Of a stretch of 64,000 bases of DNA, positions 49,729-61,067 are shown in pieces. Position 1 is the first letter of the stretch, and every line of letters begins with the position of its first letter. The notes under the pieces were generated by a model. The model saw only the letters and a list, made by a program, of their open reading frames with translations, was not told the origin of the DNA and ran no database searches. The translations under genes were made by a program, and so were the position numbers. This DNA comes from Amoebophrya sp. A120 (lineage: Eukaryota; Sar; Dinophyceae; Syndiniales; Amoebophryaceae): assembly GCA_905178155.1 (NCBI GenBank), contig CAJINV010000003.1, positions 1,545,557 through 1,609,556 on the forward strand, read 5' to 3'.

Positions 49729-51802
49729 ATGCCGAACCACAAGAAGGCGAAGCAGCTGAGGGAGGCGAAGGAAGCCAGAGTCGCCCTCGCTGCTGCGGAG
49801 CAGGCCGCGAAGAAAGATTTGAGTCAAAAGGCAGTGGCTGCGGATTATCCGGCCGGGGGAGGTGGAATGAATAAAGCCGGTGGAGCTGGTGCACCTAGAT
49901 CTTTCGCGAAGAAGCATGCAACGAGTTCCACTTCACAGCAGGACCTCTTGACGAGCACGATGACAGGGGTTTTGGAGAAGCTGCGCCAGCAGGCAATGGA
50001 AACAAAGAAGATGGCCGACACGTATCTAAGCCAGGGGTTGCTAGACGAGTACAATCACTATGGCCGGGAAGTGACCGACTTTATTTCAACAGTTGTGTGG
50101 TCCTGCTAATACGAACCAGAACCATACTAGTACCTCGTGTGGTTTTGAAGAGACAGTAACATGTTCTTTTTTTCTGTGATCGTGATGCACTGTTTGAATC
50201 CAAAATCGCTCGTGACCGGCTGAAGCTCACTGCTTGCGGGTGTGGTTTCGCCATTTTTACAAAAACGAGGAGGAAGGTTCGTCTGCGTGACAAGAAGTTT
50301 AGGGCTAACACCAGGTGCCACAAGGAATAAAAAGTCACTTCCTTGAACCCTATAAGCAAGCACGGGAGATGCAGGAGCGCATTGAGCAGAACGTGCGACA
50401 AGTGGAGCAGAAACTAGTTTCCGCACTTGGCCTTGGCCCGGCTTCGGTTCCGGTCGTTATGACTGGTGGGGCTGCAGTACCTTCAAGTACAAGCACTGCG
50501 AAAAGCACAGCTGGATCGGCAGCAGGAGCGAGGACCGACGGCGCTGAGCGTACCATCGACGGTGCTCATTTACCCGCACGAAAAACAACGAAGGATTTGG
50601 CTTATGGCGGCAACCAAATCGGCGGTGCGCATGCGGCGCATGCAAGCGATGTTGGCATAAGACATTCTAGTACCACTACGTCGCAACAAGAGCAAGTAGA
50701 GGCTGAATGTGTCTCGGTAGTACCGACGTACAAGCGGCTCCCCGACCGGTTCCACTACACGTGGACATTGCTGAAGAACCAGAAGGTGCTGGAAATTTGG
50801 ATTTCCCAAATTGAGCACATTCCCGACGTGGACCTGGCCCCCGACTGGCTGCGCATCACGGGGCTTCCAGACGAGGACCTCGTTTTAACGTTGCCGATCT
50901 CGCCGCCGTGTGTGCCCGATGCGGTAAAGGTCTCGCGGAAGAAGAAACTGGAGAAACTGCTTCTCGACTTTTCCTCCACCTGCAGCTCGCCGGCACTGGC
51001 AACTTCCGGCAGTTGCGTGACGAATCTGCTGGTGCCACGGCTGAAGGACGCCAACTTAGGCTTCGGAAAGGTCGACGGCTTCGTCGACCTCTGCACAGCG
51101 GACCGGTTGCGACAGCAAGTGCTTACCCTGTGGAAGGACGGCAAATTGCGGCCCGGACAGATCGAGGGACCCGCCGCGCCCCCGGGAGCGAAGAAATCAT
51201 CTGGACAAGAAGGTCGTGAGGAACAAAATCTTGTGGCTGCTGAAACTTCTTCGCCGCAGCAGGAGCAGCCTGGAAGTAAACCAGCGAATAAAGCAAGGTC
51301 CGACATGTACGCCTACTTGGATGAGCAACTTTCCGAGAATGCAGTCTTGCGGCAATTCACGCAAGCGCTGGATCTCCTGCTGCTCGAGCTCAGCTCCGCC
51401 GAGCACAACATCGAGGCTTTGAGGAACCGAAAGCTGATGCGCGGGCGGCCCATGGTTACCGTGTACACCGGACTGGGGTCCCGCTACACGCCCCACTACG
51501 ACTGCGTCCAGGGCGACAACGGGCGCGTGGCCACCTGTATCTTGTACCTGAACCCCTTTTGGTCGGCAAAGGACGGGGGCGTACTCAAACTCTGGCCGGA
51601 AACGCGCGGACGAAGGTTGGACCCGGTGGGACCCACGCACCAAGTCGAGCCCTTGCACGGGCGGCTGGCGCTTTTTCTCTGCGACAGCCGGAATCTGCAC
51701 GAAGTCACGCCGATTCAGGAGGAAAACGCGGAACCCCGCGTCGCAATCTCGTGCTGGTACTATGACACGAACCGTGTCAAGGAAATGGACTGCGAAGACT
51801 AA
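49729..51802 (+). CDS. EGLN/PHD-type prolyl 4-hydroxylase (2OG-Fe(II) oxygenase)
   Basis: Spliced model: 49729-50091, 50315-51802 (GT-AG intron), 616 aa. This family hydroxylates prolines using Fe(II), O2 and 2-oxoglutarate: HIF in animals, Skp1 in some protists. The C-terminal ~240 residues align with EGLN proteins. They show GFVDLCTADRLRQQV, RPMVTVYTGLGSRYTPHYD with the metal-binding His ~515 and Asp ~517, TCILYLNPFWSAKDGGVLKLWPE, SRNLHEVTP with the distal His ~583, and the 2OG-binding Arg ~596 in PRVAISCWYYD. All catalytic residues are present. The N-terminus is a Lys/Ala-rich helix (MPNHKKAKQLREAKEARVAL) and a helical pair, without an animal-type MYND finger. A Ser/Ala-rich linker separates the halves. 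An oxygen-sensing or Skp1-modifying role is inference. Confidence 0.88.
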
Positions 51803-52486
51803 GTAAACTTTTTTACAACCTCCGGTGAAGATGTCCAAGACGAACACTTGTAAAAGCACTTGATAAAAACCTGCTTCTACGAATTGCAGCTTGTCCTTAA
51901 TATATAGATTCTGCACCTCCATCATTCGCAAAGGAGCGCATCTTCTTTCTGCTTCTGCAATACAGGAGCATTCATACAGACTGCAGAACCTGAATCAATG
52001 TTCTTTCTACAGCTGCTTTCTTTACGCTTCGTGGTGATTTTCTTAGCGAACGCTGAACCAGTCGTGCACTACCGTCGTGGTTACTTAACTACGATTTGCC
52101 AGCAAGCGATCAGTCACACTGATGGTTACGACCCGTGCAGCTTGTGATATCTTGTTGTGCAGATTGTTTTCGATAGAGGCGACACTCGGATCTCCAGCGA
52201 CGTTCGTACACATACAACTTCCAATGCCATAGTACACGACTCCAACAGTTCCCACACAAAAGGGCACTATTCTAGGCCACCCATATTGTCACATTACTTA
52301 ACCAATGCTGGATGTATCATTTCATCTTCGTCCCCGCGCACTAAGAAAATTGCGAACAGATCACGTCCAAGACTCGACGAACGACTAGAACTCTGTGTAA
52401 GCTATGTTTTCTATGAAAGAGAAAGGTGCAGCTTTATCGGCGGCCCTTAGTACGACCACAAAAAAGAAGAAGGAAATAACCCAAGG
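51803..52486. other. Intergenic region
   Basis: No supported gene or repeat. Confidence 0.55.
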
Positions 52487-53761
52487 ATGATCGTTGATCG
52501 GTTTCCTGAGTTTCGGCAGTATGCGCGGGAGGCTGGCATCGAGACGACGTCGATGGAGGAGCTTCGGGCCAGGCATCAGCAAAATGCCAACTCTATGCAA
52601 GCATTGCAGCTATGATGTTGTACTTAGTCTGGGTCTGGAAGTTTTCTGCAAGTTGTCGTGCGAAAATTTGATGATCATGCATGAAGATGAACGCCAAGAT
52701 GAGCTGCCCGCTTCTTCCTCAGGAGAAGGCGGATTTCTCATGCGAGATAGGCATGAGGGACGTCTCGCGAAATCTGTGACGCTTTTGTGTGCATTCCAGC
52801 CCATGCGTGTGGTCCGTGAGATGCAGGATGAATCGCGTAAAGGGTTCTTCTTCGAGACCCAGACATATACCAACTAAATTTGCACTACATAAACTCCCCC
52901 GACGCCTCAAAGGACCCGAGCGCGAGCAGCAAGAAAGCCGCGGATGACCCGATGCGCGAGTTCTTCGAGCACGTGCGCGCGATCCAGGATCGCATCGCGG
53001 ACGCACGCAGGAGCACGGACCTGATTCAGCAGTACACGGAGGACTTCCTCGTGGCCACCAGCACCGCGCTCGAGACGAAGGCACAGCAGAACTCCGAGGA
53101 GGAGGCATCCAGGACGAACAAAGTGCTGCAGGAAGCGAAGCACATGCTGGAAGATTTGAAAAACCCGCCGGACGGAGCAAAGGGAAATAAAACCAAGAAG
53201 GTGAACTCGAAGATACGGCAAAACATGTGCAACAGCCTCGCGAAAAAGCTGCAACAGGAGGTGCTGCAGTTTCAGCAGGCGCAGTCGAACTTCACGAAGG
53301 AAATCAAGGCGAAGACGGCGCGCCAGTTGCAAATCACGTGTCCGGAGGCGAGCCTCGAAGAGATCGACACCATGATCCAAAACGGCGAGACCCGGGACAC
53401 GCAGGTGCAGCGGCAGATGGCGGGCAGCCACGCGGTGCTGCTGGAAAACCTGCAGCAGGTACACGACAAGTACCGCGCCATACGAAGGTTGGAGCGGTCG
53501 ATGGCCGAGCTCCACCAGATGTTTCTGGATATGGCCCAGTTGATCGAGCACCAGGGCGAGATCCTCGACGTAATCGAGGTGAACGTGGCAAAAACCAAGG
53601 ACTACACGACACAAGCCGAAAAGGAGCTGATCACAGCGAGGAAAGGCCAGTTCACGGCACAACGCCGCATGTGCTGCATAACGGTCGTTATGCTCATCAT
53701 CGTGGCAATCATCATCTTCCCGATTCTGTTTGCCCCCTCAGCCGGGGGAGGATTTAGATGA
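52487..53761 (+). CDS. Qa-SNARE (syntaxin-1-like)
   Basis: 330 aa when exons 52487-52609 and 52892-53761 are joined across an introner. Syntaxins drive membrane fusion. The N-terminal part (MREFFEHVRAIQDRIADARR...) is a helical Habc-type bundle. The SNARE motif includes RRLERSMAELHQMFLDMAQLIEHQGEILDVIEVNV, with the zero-layer Gln in EHQGE. A linker with CC leads to a C-terminal membrane anchor (ITVVMLIIVAIIIFPILFAP). The overall layout and the 'LHxMFxDMAxLxExQGE' signature match plasma-membrane syntaxins. The start ATG at 52487 gives MIVDRFPEFRQYAREAG. The exact splice point is uncertain by a few bases (see the introner), but both frames are unambiguous. Confidence 0.88.
52611..52891 (+). mobile_element. 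Introner 12 in syntaxin gene, aged family 1, 281 bp
   Basis: Left end TATGATGTTGTACTTAGTC then TGGGTCTGGAAG. The right end has CGAGACCCAGACATAT, then about 11 extra bases relative to the family-1 end, then TTTGCACTACATA. The flanks GCAGC and AACTC no longer match. Excision by the 5-bp rule would break the frame; removing 52610-52891 keeps it (MQALQ-NSPDASK). The true splice sites may therefore have shifted since insertion. Confidence 0.75.
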
Positions 53762-54588
53762 AAGCGAGTTACTTTTCAATCATTGCCAACATAATCGGAT
53801 CGAACTGAGAAGAAACCAAAACAACTTGATGAGCCGCGGCGGCGCACCCGCGACGTACTGCAGCAAGAGGCTTTGCTTTGTATCTACGTATATTTATCTT
53901 CTTGATGTTCAGCACGCGGCTTTTACTCGATGTCAAGCTTTCGCAAGCAGCTGCATTCTTGTAGTTTGTTCTTAGCGAGTGCAAGGAACTGATTTCGTCC
54001 TTGTCATGTTCCAGATCCACCATCGGAGCTTCTGCATTTTACGTTGCTGGTGGAGTTCGGTGGAGCAACGCGATCATGATGTGATTTTCTTTTTCGAGGA
54101 AAACAAGAAGGTCGAGATCTGACGAACGCTCACGACAGCTACATCAGCCGAATGTTGAGTAGCTAGTGCACACGCAGAATGTACAAACAAACCAACGCGT
54201 CCCGAGCGATCGCGCGTTTTTTTCTTGTTGGCTCACAAGATAGATCGCCACCATTGAATAAGTATTTCATTTTGATGCGTATGACGGCGACGGGTCCGCA
54301 CGGCACGCACACCTTCGGCTAACTCTATTCGTTTTTCAAAAAATGAATCAGACAATAAGGAAACATATTGAGAACGAGAAGTTTCGTGATCTGTTTTCTT
54401 CACCCAGCACCAGCATTGTTTTGTGACGATTCCGATTTAAGTTTGATTTATGCCTTTCGAGGAAGTATCAGTATGATTCCATTTGTCTGTGTGTTGCCGA
54501 AACCCTATCAATCGGGAATCCTTTTTCATCTGCCGTTTGACATATTAGCTCTTGCAACACTTCACAAGTACGCAATCTAATCGACAAG
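53762..54588. other. Intergenic region
   Basis: No supported gene or repeat. A short frame at 54368-54580 has no features. Confidence 0.55.
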
Positions 54589-57341
54589 ATGACTAGAACT
54601 GAAATTGATCTCTTAAGTACTCTGGACTTGCGCGGTGCGCGACCGAGTAAGGAACGGGTGGAGCAGCTCACAACGTCCCCGGTCGTCAGTAACTACCCCG
54701 CGAAGTTCTGGCCTTTCGATGGGGCTCCGCACATGTGGGGACCGGGCGAGGTCTGGGTCCGACTAGGAAAGGGCGCCTCCTCGTGTGCGGCTGCGCAGGA
54801 GTGCCGAAGGACGCTCGACGCAGGCAGGCCGCTCGATGTGGCGCGCGTCGTTGCAGAAAAGGACCCGCAGATCGCGAAGGCCCTGGCGGTGTTGAAGAGC
54901 AAACCGGAATGGTACAGCGACGCGGACGGGTTTGCAGAGGAGGCGAACTTGGGCAATGTCTTGGAGGAGTTGAAAAAGCAGGACTGTGTGCCGGAGTGGC
55001 TGGACTCCCGGCAAAAGCTTGGCACCTTCTGGCCGGAGTTGTCAGTCAAGCCGGGGCGTTTGTGGGTAGTTAAGAATTGTCAAATGACTACCGAAAAAGA
55101 CAATGACGCACTGGGAGAAGTTGCCGCGTTGCTTACGCTCATCGACGGGAAGGCAACCTGGGCACTCGCGCCGCGCGGCCCCATTGTGCCGGTAGGCATG
55201 ACGGACACAGTGACGCGCCACTCCATCGGTCTATACCGCCGCTGCCGCTTCATCGGAAATGTGCCGGCCCACCTGGTCCGCGACAATTGCATCTGCACGA
55301 GCCAGAGACTTAACAAGCAGGCGGCGCTGCGGCTCTTCGAGCAGTTACCCCTCTGGTGGGGCTTTCGGGACAAAAAGGAGCACTCTGACAATTGGGACGA
55401 CTACCATGCTGAAGTGAAGAAAATGAAGGAGCGAACCGGCGCTGCCGGGCCCGTCCGCGCTGATAATCCGGAGAGAACTCTGGTCCTGCCGCTACCAGCA
55501 GAAGTCGAGGAGGCCCTCCAGTCCCGCAGCCTGGAGAAGCAATACAGTGATGTGCTCCGTGAATTCGCCACCTTTTTCACGACCGGAAAAGTTAAAGTCG
55601 CGAAGCGGGCGAACATCTTGAACGAAGCGGACAAAGAGAAAGCGCGAGAGGGTGGGAAGAAAAACCACAAGTCGGGAACACCACAGGCGATAACGATTGG
55701 AGCGACCACCTACCGCCAGTCTTATGCGGGTGTGCTTAGTAAGTTTTCACGGCCGCTGCGGGGGCAATACCTCTCGAGGATGGTGGTAGAACTGCACAGA
55801 AAGGTTTGCAGCGTGTACGAGACGCCAGCCGGAGCCACGTCTTCTTCCTCCTCATCCGCCGCTGCCCGACCGGTCTCAGCCAAGATGAAGCGCCCAGCCG
55901 CAGAGGCGCCAGCCGAAAACGGTGAAGGCGCGCCAGGTCGTGCGCTTGGCACTGATGCGCTCTGGACCAGCTGCACAGTCAACTACGACGTCACAACCAT
56001 TCTCCACCGGGATTCGAATAATTGCCGAGGGTTATACTCTATCAAACGCAGAAGTGTCTGGGTCTGGAAAGCAACTTCTGATGCGCGTCTTGCGTCCCTG
56101 AAAAATCTGTGTCACATAAGCAGAAAGAATGCCAGCGTTTTCATGCTGCAACGCAGTGTTTAGTGCGTACTAGACATCAATCTATGACTATGAGAAAGAT
56201 CGATAAAAACGCGTCATGCTTAGCAGTACTTCGAAGTGGAAGTGGTTGTTCAATTGTCCAGAGTTCAGCATCACAAGTTTCCAGACCAAGACATATTTGC
56301 ACTTGATGCGCCCTCTTGTCCTTGCTCTAGGAACTTTTCAAACAGGAGGTCGATTATTCGTCCAAGATGAGGACGTGGCGCGCAGCAACCCTCCGAGGCG
56401 CTTGGACGGCAAAGAAGCAAGCGGCGCACCCGGGCACTTTCACTGTACACAGACAGGGAAGAAGGTCAGCGGATTTTTTTTCGACGTGAAACAAAACCCA
56501 CTGCTATTTTGGGGCGGTGTGCGGCACGGTATTTACTTATTTACCGCTGTCGTTTTTCGGCGTCGAGTATTCATCCGCATATCCTAACTGATCACGATGT
56601 GTAGGCGCATACGTAAGATTTCAGAGGCGAAGTAGCGAAAAGCGAGCAACTCGTTGCGTCTGCCTAGCGGTAGTGCATTCTCCTCTGCATATTATCAACT
56701 GAAAAACACATACAGTCGCAGCAAACATCAAATGTAAAACGAAAATGTAATGATCAGGTACAGAACCGTACACGGGGGGAAGTCGCATGGCGTTTGTCTT
56801 TTTCTCGCATTCCAACATCTACCGCGTTTCCAATCCCGCACAGGAAGGTTTGCGCGATGCTTTGCTGGAGGATCTCTCCGCGCTCGGAATTCCGGCCCCC
56901 ACGCCACAGCAAGTCGAGGATGCGGCAGCCAGACACCTGGATAGCACCAGTAAGACCAGCAACAAGCGTGCAAAGGTCCTCACGAAAAAAAGAGACGAAG
57001 CTGCAACCACGACCACGAGTGCAGAGCCAGATGCAGCTGTCCCCGACCATCCAGACGGAGAACATGAAAACTTTGATGAAGATCGCCGAGATCCCACGAT
57101 TGAGAAGTTTGGAGACGTTGCAGACGATGTCGGCGACATGTACATGGGATTCGTTGCTAGCGGGTTCATACAAATGTGTGACGAGCGACGCAGGGCGCGG
57201 GCTGTCGAAGGAGAAGATGGGAAGTCCAGCAGCAGTAGCAGTGGGCGAAACATGCTCGCAGATGACAAAATTAGTCGACAAACGTCCAAAGCGTCCAGTA
57301 CATCGGATCCCTCTTCCAAGACAAACGCGAAAGCAAAGTAG
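54589..57341 (+). CDS. TET/JBP-like 2OG-Fe(II) dioxygenase
   Basis: Spliced model: 54589-56039, 56314-56528, 56758-57341, 749 aa; one introner, then one GT-AG intron. The catalytic core spans ~aa 462-580. It has NYDVTTILHRDSNN (metal ligands His ~473 and Asp ~475), then SLVLALGTFQTGGRLFV, formed only after introner removal, then NPLLFWGGVRHGTEPYTGGSR (distal His ~555, 2OG-binding Arg ~565), formed only across the second intron, and MAFVFFSH. The 'HxD...NN.G.S..LALG...GG.L' then 'H.TEP..G.R' pattern is that of TET/JBP-type nucleic-acid base oxygenases and relatives. About 460 N-terminal residues (WPFDGAPHMWGPGEVWV, AITIGATTYRQSYAGV) are not recognised. The tail is Lys/Ser-rich with an acidic stretch. 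Substrate unknown; thymine or 5-methylcytosine oxidation is inference. Confidence 0.82.
56040..56308 (+). mobile_element. Introner 13 in TET/JBP-like gene, aged family 1, 269 bp
   Basis: Starts TATCAAACGCAGAAGTGTC plus TGGGTCTGGAAAG and ends TTTCCAGACCAAGACATA...CACTTGATG, so the final A of the usual ATA is lost. The TSDs have decayed (TACTC at 56035-56039, CGCCC at 56309-56313). The 5-bp excision rule still restores NNCRGLYSLVLALGTF exactly in frame, within the conserved catalytic core. Confidence 0.85.
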
Positions 57342-57760
57342 ATGCCTATTCCGTTGTGCGATGCCATCGATTTGAAAACAGAAACTCCTACAACACGAAC
57401 AAGTCGCCTCGGCCGCAACAAATATTTACTTGCTCGCCTCGCGTTGCAACGCTTGCGCTGCTACTGCTTCTGCTCGCTCTTTTTTTTTCTGTTCTTGTAG
57501 ATGTAGTTCGTCTTCGTATGTGTTTCGTGTGTGTTGTGAACTATTCGCCAAATTGTCTTCATCAGCTCGTGACTCATGTTAGAGCTCGTTGTTATTCCAT
57601 ATCCACGCACAACTTGCGATTGAGTCTTTTCCCTCGTTTAATATTATACCGACATTCAAATTACATTTACTTTCTTCTGCACCAGACAAGTAGTTCGTTG
57701 TCGCAGAAATTTTCGTTGGGTTTTCCCTGTTTACAACATGCATCTCTGCTTTTGTACACA
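57342..57760. other. Intergenic region / probable 5' UTR
   Basis: The frame of the next gene is open through most of this stretch but starts at a GTG. Its translation is hydrophobic and codon-poor, so I take the ATG at 57761 as the start. Confidence 0.5.
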
Positions 57761-60550
57761 ATGACGGAGTCCGGCGGATCTAGTTCTTCCAAGTCCTCGT
57801 TTGCGCACGTGCGTTCACTAACGGCGGGAGGTCGTCCACCCTCGGAGCAGCTTCTACATGCAGCCGGATCATCAGGAGCTGCAAACGGAGCGGCTGCAAC
57901 AAGCAGCACTGGAAGCACGACCGGCCCCAGTTCTCTTACTTCTGGTATTTTTTCATCTCCCAGCACGACTGATCCAGCGGCCACCGCACCTTCCGGAATT
58001 ACTAGTTCAACTGCTCCCGCAACAACCGCGGTAGAGGCTAATATTGCTGCCGGGGATCTTCATGCCACCACCACGACCGCAGCGGCCTCGTCCATGCTTG
58101 CGAGCGCGTATGATTCCATTACGGAAACGTACCACAGTGCCGTGAACGCAGTTTCTGGCCTCAGTCCTTTCTCCTCGGACAGCGCCGCGGAAAATGGGAG
58201 CGCCGCGGGCGGGTTTCTTACTGGCGGAATCATTCAAAGCATGGCGGAAGCCGCCGCTTACACCGGGGACCGCATTACGCAGGCCGCTTTTTCACCTCTG
58301 TTCCTGGTGATGGCGACCAGTTTTGCGCTTTCCTCGATGAGCCATTTGGCGTATCGGACTCCACAGCACCCCCCCCTTATGCGGTTAGAAGGCATGAGCA
58401 GCAACATAGAAATATAGGACGGCACCAGAGCAAGAAAAAGAACGTAGCTCATGGTAAGTACGCGTGACACACAAAACTTCATGTGTGGCACCAGTGCATT
58501 TTTGCATGGTTTTGTCACCACGCAACATCGAGCTAAGAGGTAACACCAACTCCAAGGCCAAGGGCTGGAGTTGCTCATTTGCATCACAAACTATTGCAGG
58601 GGAGGAGACGCTGCGCACTGTCATAGGGCGTTGCTATACCAATCGCGGAAGGCCAATCGCATCATCACCGGTTTTTATCAGGCCGTAGTCGGCGAGTCGT
58701 GTATCTTCCAGAACAACGTGCCATTCGGTGATTTTGAAGCACGGCTGGAAACGTTGCTGGTGATACTGCGAGGACTACTGGACGAGTATGTAAGCGTTGG
58801 AAAAAAAGTAGCGCGCTTCTACGTGTTGGACGGACAAAGCTCTTTTGTTCGGTACGTGAACGGAAAGAACAAGATGCGGAGAAGTTGTGCGGAAGAAGAT
58901 CAAGGACAGGGCGTTGGTCAAGCCTTTCCCCTGGGACCACAAGCTGAGTTATTCGCGCGAGACGAAGCAGATTTCGAGGACGTACTGGAGGAGGTTCGCA
59001 TCTGGCGCAACGATCATTTCCTAGGTTTTAACGGCTTTGCTACTCCGAGACCTTTTGCGTTGGATCCACGAAGCTCGCCGGACATGACCAAGAGGAAGCA
59101 AACTGCAGGGTCCAGCAAGCCGTTCGAATACAATTATGAAAATGCTCATGAGCTGCAAGGAGCTCCTTCGGGTTCGGAAACAGATGCAGCTCCTGCTGTG
59201 CCCCAGGAAGGCCTCGTGGTGTTTTACTTTTCCAACTCCGCGAGCACTGTGATCGAACCGACAGCGTACACGCCAACATCGCTCGGCGCGGATTTTTGGA
59301 GAGACAATGGAGCAGCGGCTCCTGCTGCAAGTATCCCGACATCTGCGGTGTCCACCCCTGCTGGTGCTGCCGGTGGACTACATGCAGGAGCCACATCTTC
59401 TCAGTTAGAAGCTGGCTCCGAAACAAGCCGGGTGTTTCTTTTTGATCATTTACTGGGCCCTTTTCATGTAGAGGGAAATAATGCTGCGCAGCGCAATATG
59501 GTTACGTTGGGCGGCGAGATTCTGTTGGGTTCCAACACGAGCGGCACTTTTCGCAACATCAGCTTTCGGAATCCGCCTTTGGTTCCACCCGAGAAACAAC
59601 AGCCAGCATCCTCATCGGAGGAGGTCGCGGAGCAGCAGCTGCATGGCGGCGCAGGCGAGGGACTTGGTGTGGATGCGGAAGTGCAACATCGCAGCCTGCA
59701 GTTTGTGGACCGAACGAATACTGAAGCCAAGGCAGCGCAGGCCACCTCCCAGCCACCTAGACCGGCAACTCCTCCAGCTGCAGCTCAAGAACTTCGATCA
59801 CCTGGTCCTCGTGGTGGCACAGCCGTGGCGACGCTGCAAAGCAGCCGAGGTGCTCTGCGCTACGAAACTACAGGAGGTAGTACTACTTCCCCGTCAGACG
59901 ACCACGTGGCCTCCGCTCCTACTTACGTCGAGTTTTCCCGCAGTTGCGAAGTTTTCCGCGCCTCTCCGTATTACCCGTACCTGGCTGGCCGCGGGGCATC
60001 CACCGCGCAGCGCGCAACCTCAAAACAGCGAGAAAAGTTTCTGCGCGTCAGCTCTGTGTACCCAACAACGACGAGGGGACGGAACAAGCATGAGGTGGAC
60101 TTCTTCGGTCGCCAAGTTGTCACGGCTAGGGACGCAGGCGAGCCAATAAACGGAAGAGGACCACCGTCGGCCGGCGGCTACTTCCTCGAGTCCGCACTCT
60201 CCTTCATCGAGTCCAGTGCGGAGCGAATGGTGTCCGGCCTTTTCCGTCGGGCGGAACAGCAGGAGGATCACCCCGAATTGCTGCAAAACGTCTCAACTCT
60301 GTCCCCACATGGTACAACAACCCACACCGCGCAAAATCGCGCCGTGATTCCGCTCTTGAAACGCCAGGTCGCAGGGTCGGACCCACTGATCCACCGCTCT
60401 TTGCCACGACAGTGGTCCGGATCCTCTGTCGAAGGGGGAGTGCAGTTCGAGGAACCCGCGCCCGCAGTACCGCCCAGAGTGCTTCAGGCAGCTGGCGTTG
60501 GTGGACCACAGCCGCATCACGCCAAGGCGTTTAAACAGCAGAAAAAGTAA
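57761..60550 (+). CDS. Large Ser/Thr/Ala-rich protein with one hydrophobic segment, function unknown
   Basis: Two exons must join between ~58350 and ~58631. Preferred model: 57761-58351 plus 58631-60550 (836 aa), excising a probable introner and giving SSMSHLALLYQSRKANRIITGF. The alternative GT-AG model, 57761-58350 plus 58600-60550 (846 aa), gives SHLAGGDAAHCHRALLYQ. Residues 1-130 are low complexity. A hydrophobic helix (FSPLFLVMATSFALSSM) lies at ~180-197. A globular-looking part follows (VVGESCIFQNNVPFGDFEARLETLLVILRGLLDEYVSVG, RFYVLDGQSSFVRYVNG), then disordered stretches with short conserved-looking islands (VEFSRSCEVFRASPYYPYLAG). I recognise no family. A single membrane anchor is plausible. 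Confidence 0.65.
58352..58625. mobile_element. Probable introner 14, 274 bp, near-TSD TGGCG/GGGCG
   Basis: Begins TATCGGACTCCACAGC and ends GCTGCGCACTGTCATA: the termini fit TAT.../...ATA with about 10 of 16 inverted matches. The flanks TGGCG (58347-58351) and GGGCG (58626-58630) match at four of five bases. The size is typical. It is in frame on removal, but a GT-AG intron (58351-58599) is also possible, so this remains provisional. Confidence 0.5.
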
Positions 60551-61067
60551 AGTGCTCTTTTTAATTGTTGCAGGAAAGTTGTATTCCAAGCCCAGAGGCT
60601 GAGGCGAGCTCCAACTCCCTTTGCACGCTCCCGCAGATGAATTAAACGCATAAGCTATTGCCAGACTGCTGCTGCTCTGTGATACGAGACACAATCGTAA
60701 ACATCATACTGGGGGGACGATGAAGAACGCTTCTTGTTCGACGGGTGAAGACGAAGTCAAACTGTGACCGCAAGACTGTGCTGAATAATGTTGGAGCGAG
60801 CGAGAAAAGCAAGAAAATCTGAGCGAAGCATCTGCAAGATCATAGAGTATGAGTGGGAGTTTGCGTTCTGTATATAAGAATAAGTAGGATGGCGGAGGGC
60901 GAGGGGGTGCTTTCAACAGTACAACAAGGAAAGCTCAAAGAATTTTTTTCACCACAGCTCTACTCATCGAGCCTGGTGGTACTTGCACGAAAAATGTTGC
61001 GTCACCACGATGGGATGATGACGATCACAAGATTTGCGGATCATTGCTGACCTCGACCAGATCAATC
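60551..61067. other. Intergenic region
   Basis: No supported gene or repeat. Confidence 0.55.

Noticed and set aside
54747-54760. ggtctgggtccg, resembling the family-1 TIR core
   Set aside because: It lies within the uninterrupted N-terminal coding sequence (VWVRLGK) with no partner; chance similarity.
58454-58459. Perfect-looking GTAAGT donor
   Set aside because: It lies 36 bases after an in-frame stop (58415-58417) of the upstream exon, so it cannot be the donor for that exon. No other donor of this type is used in the window.
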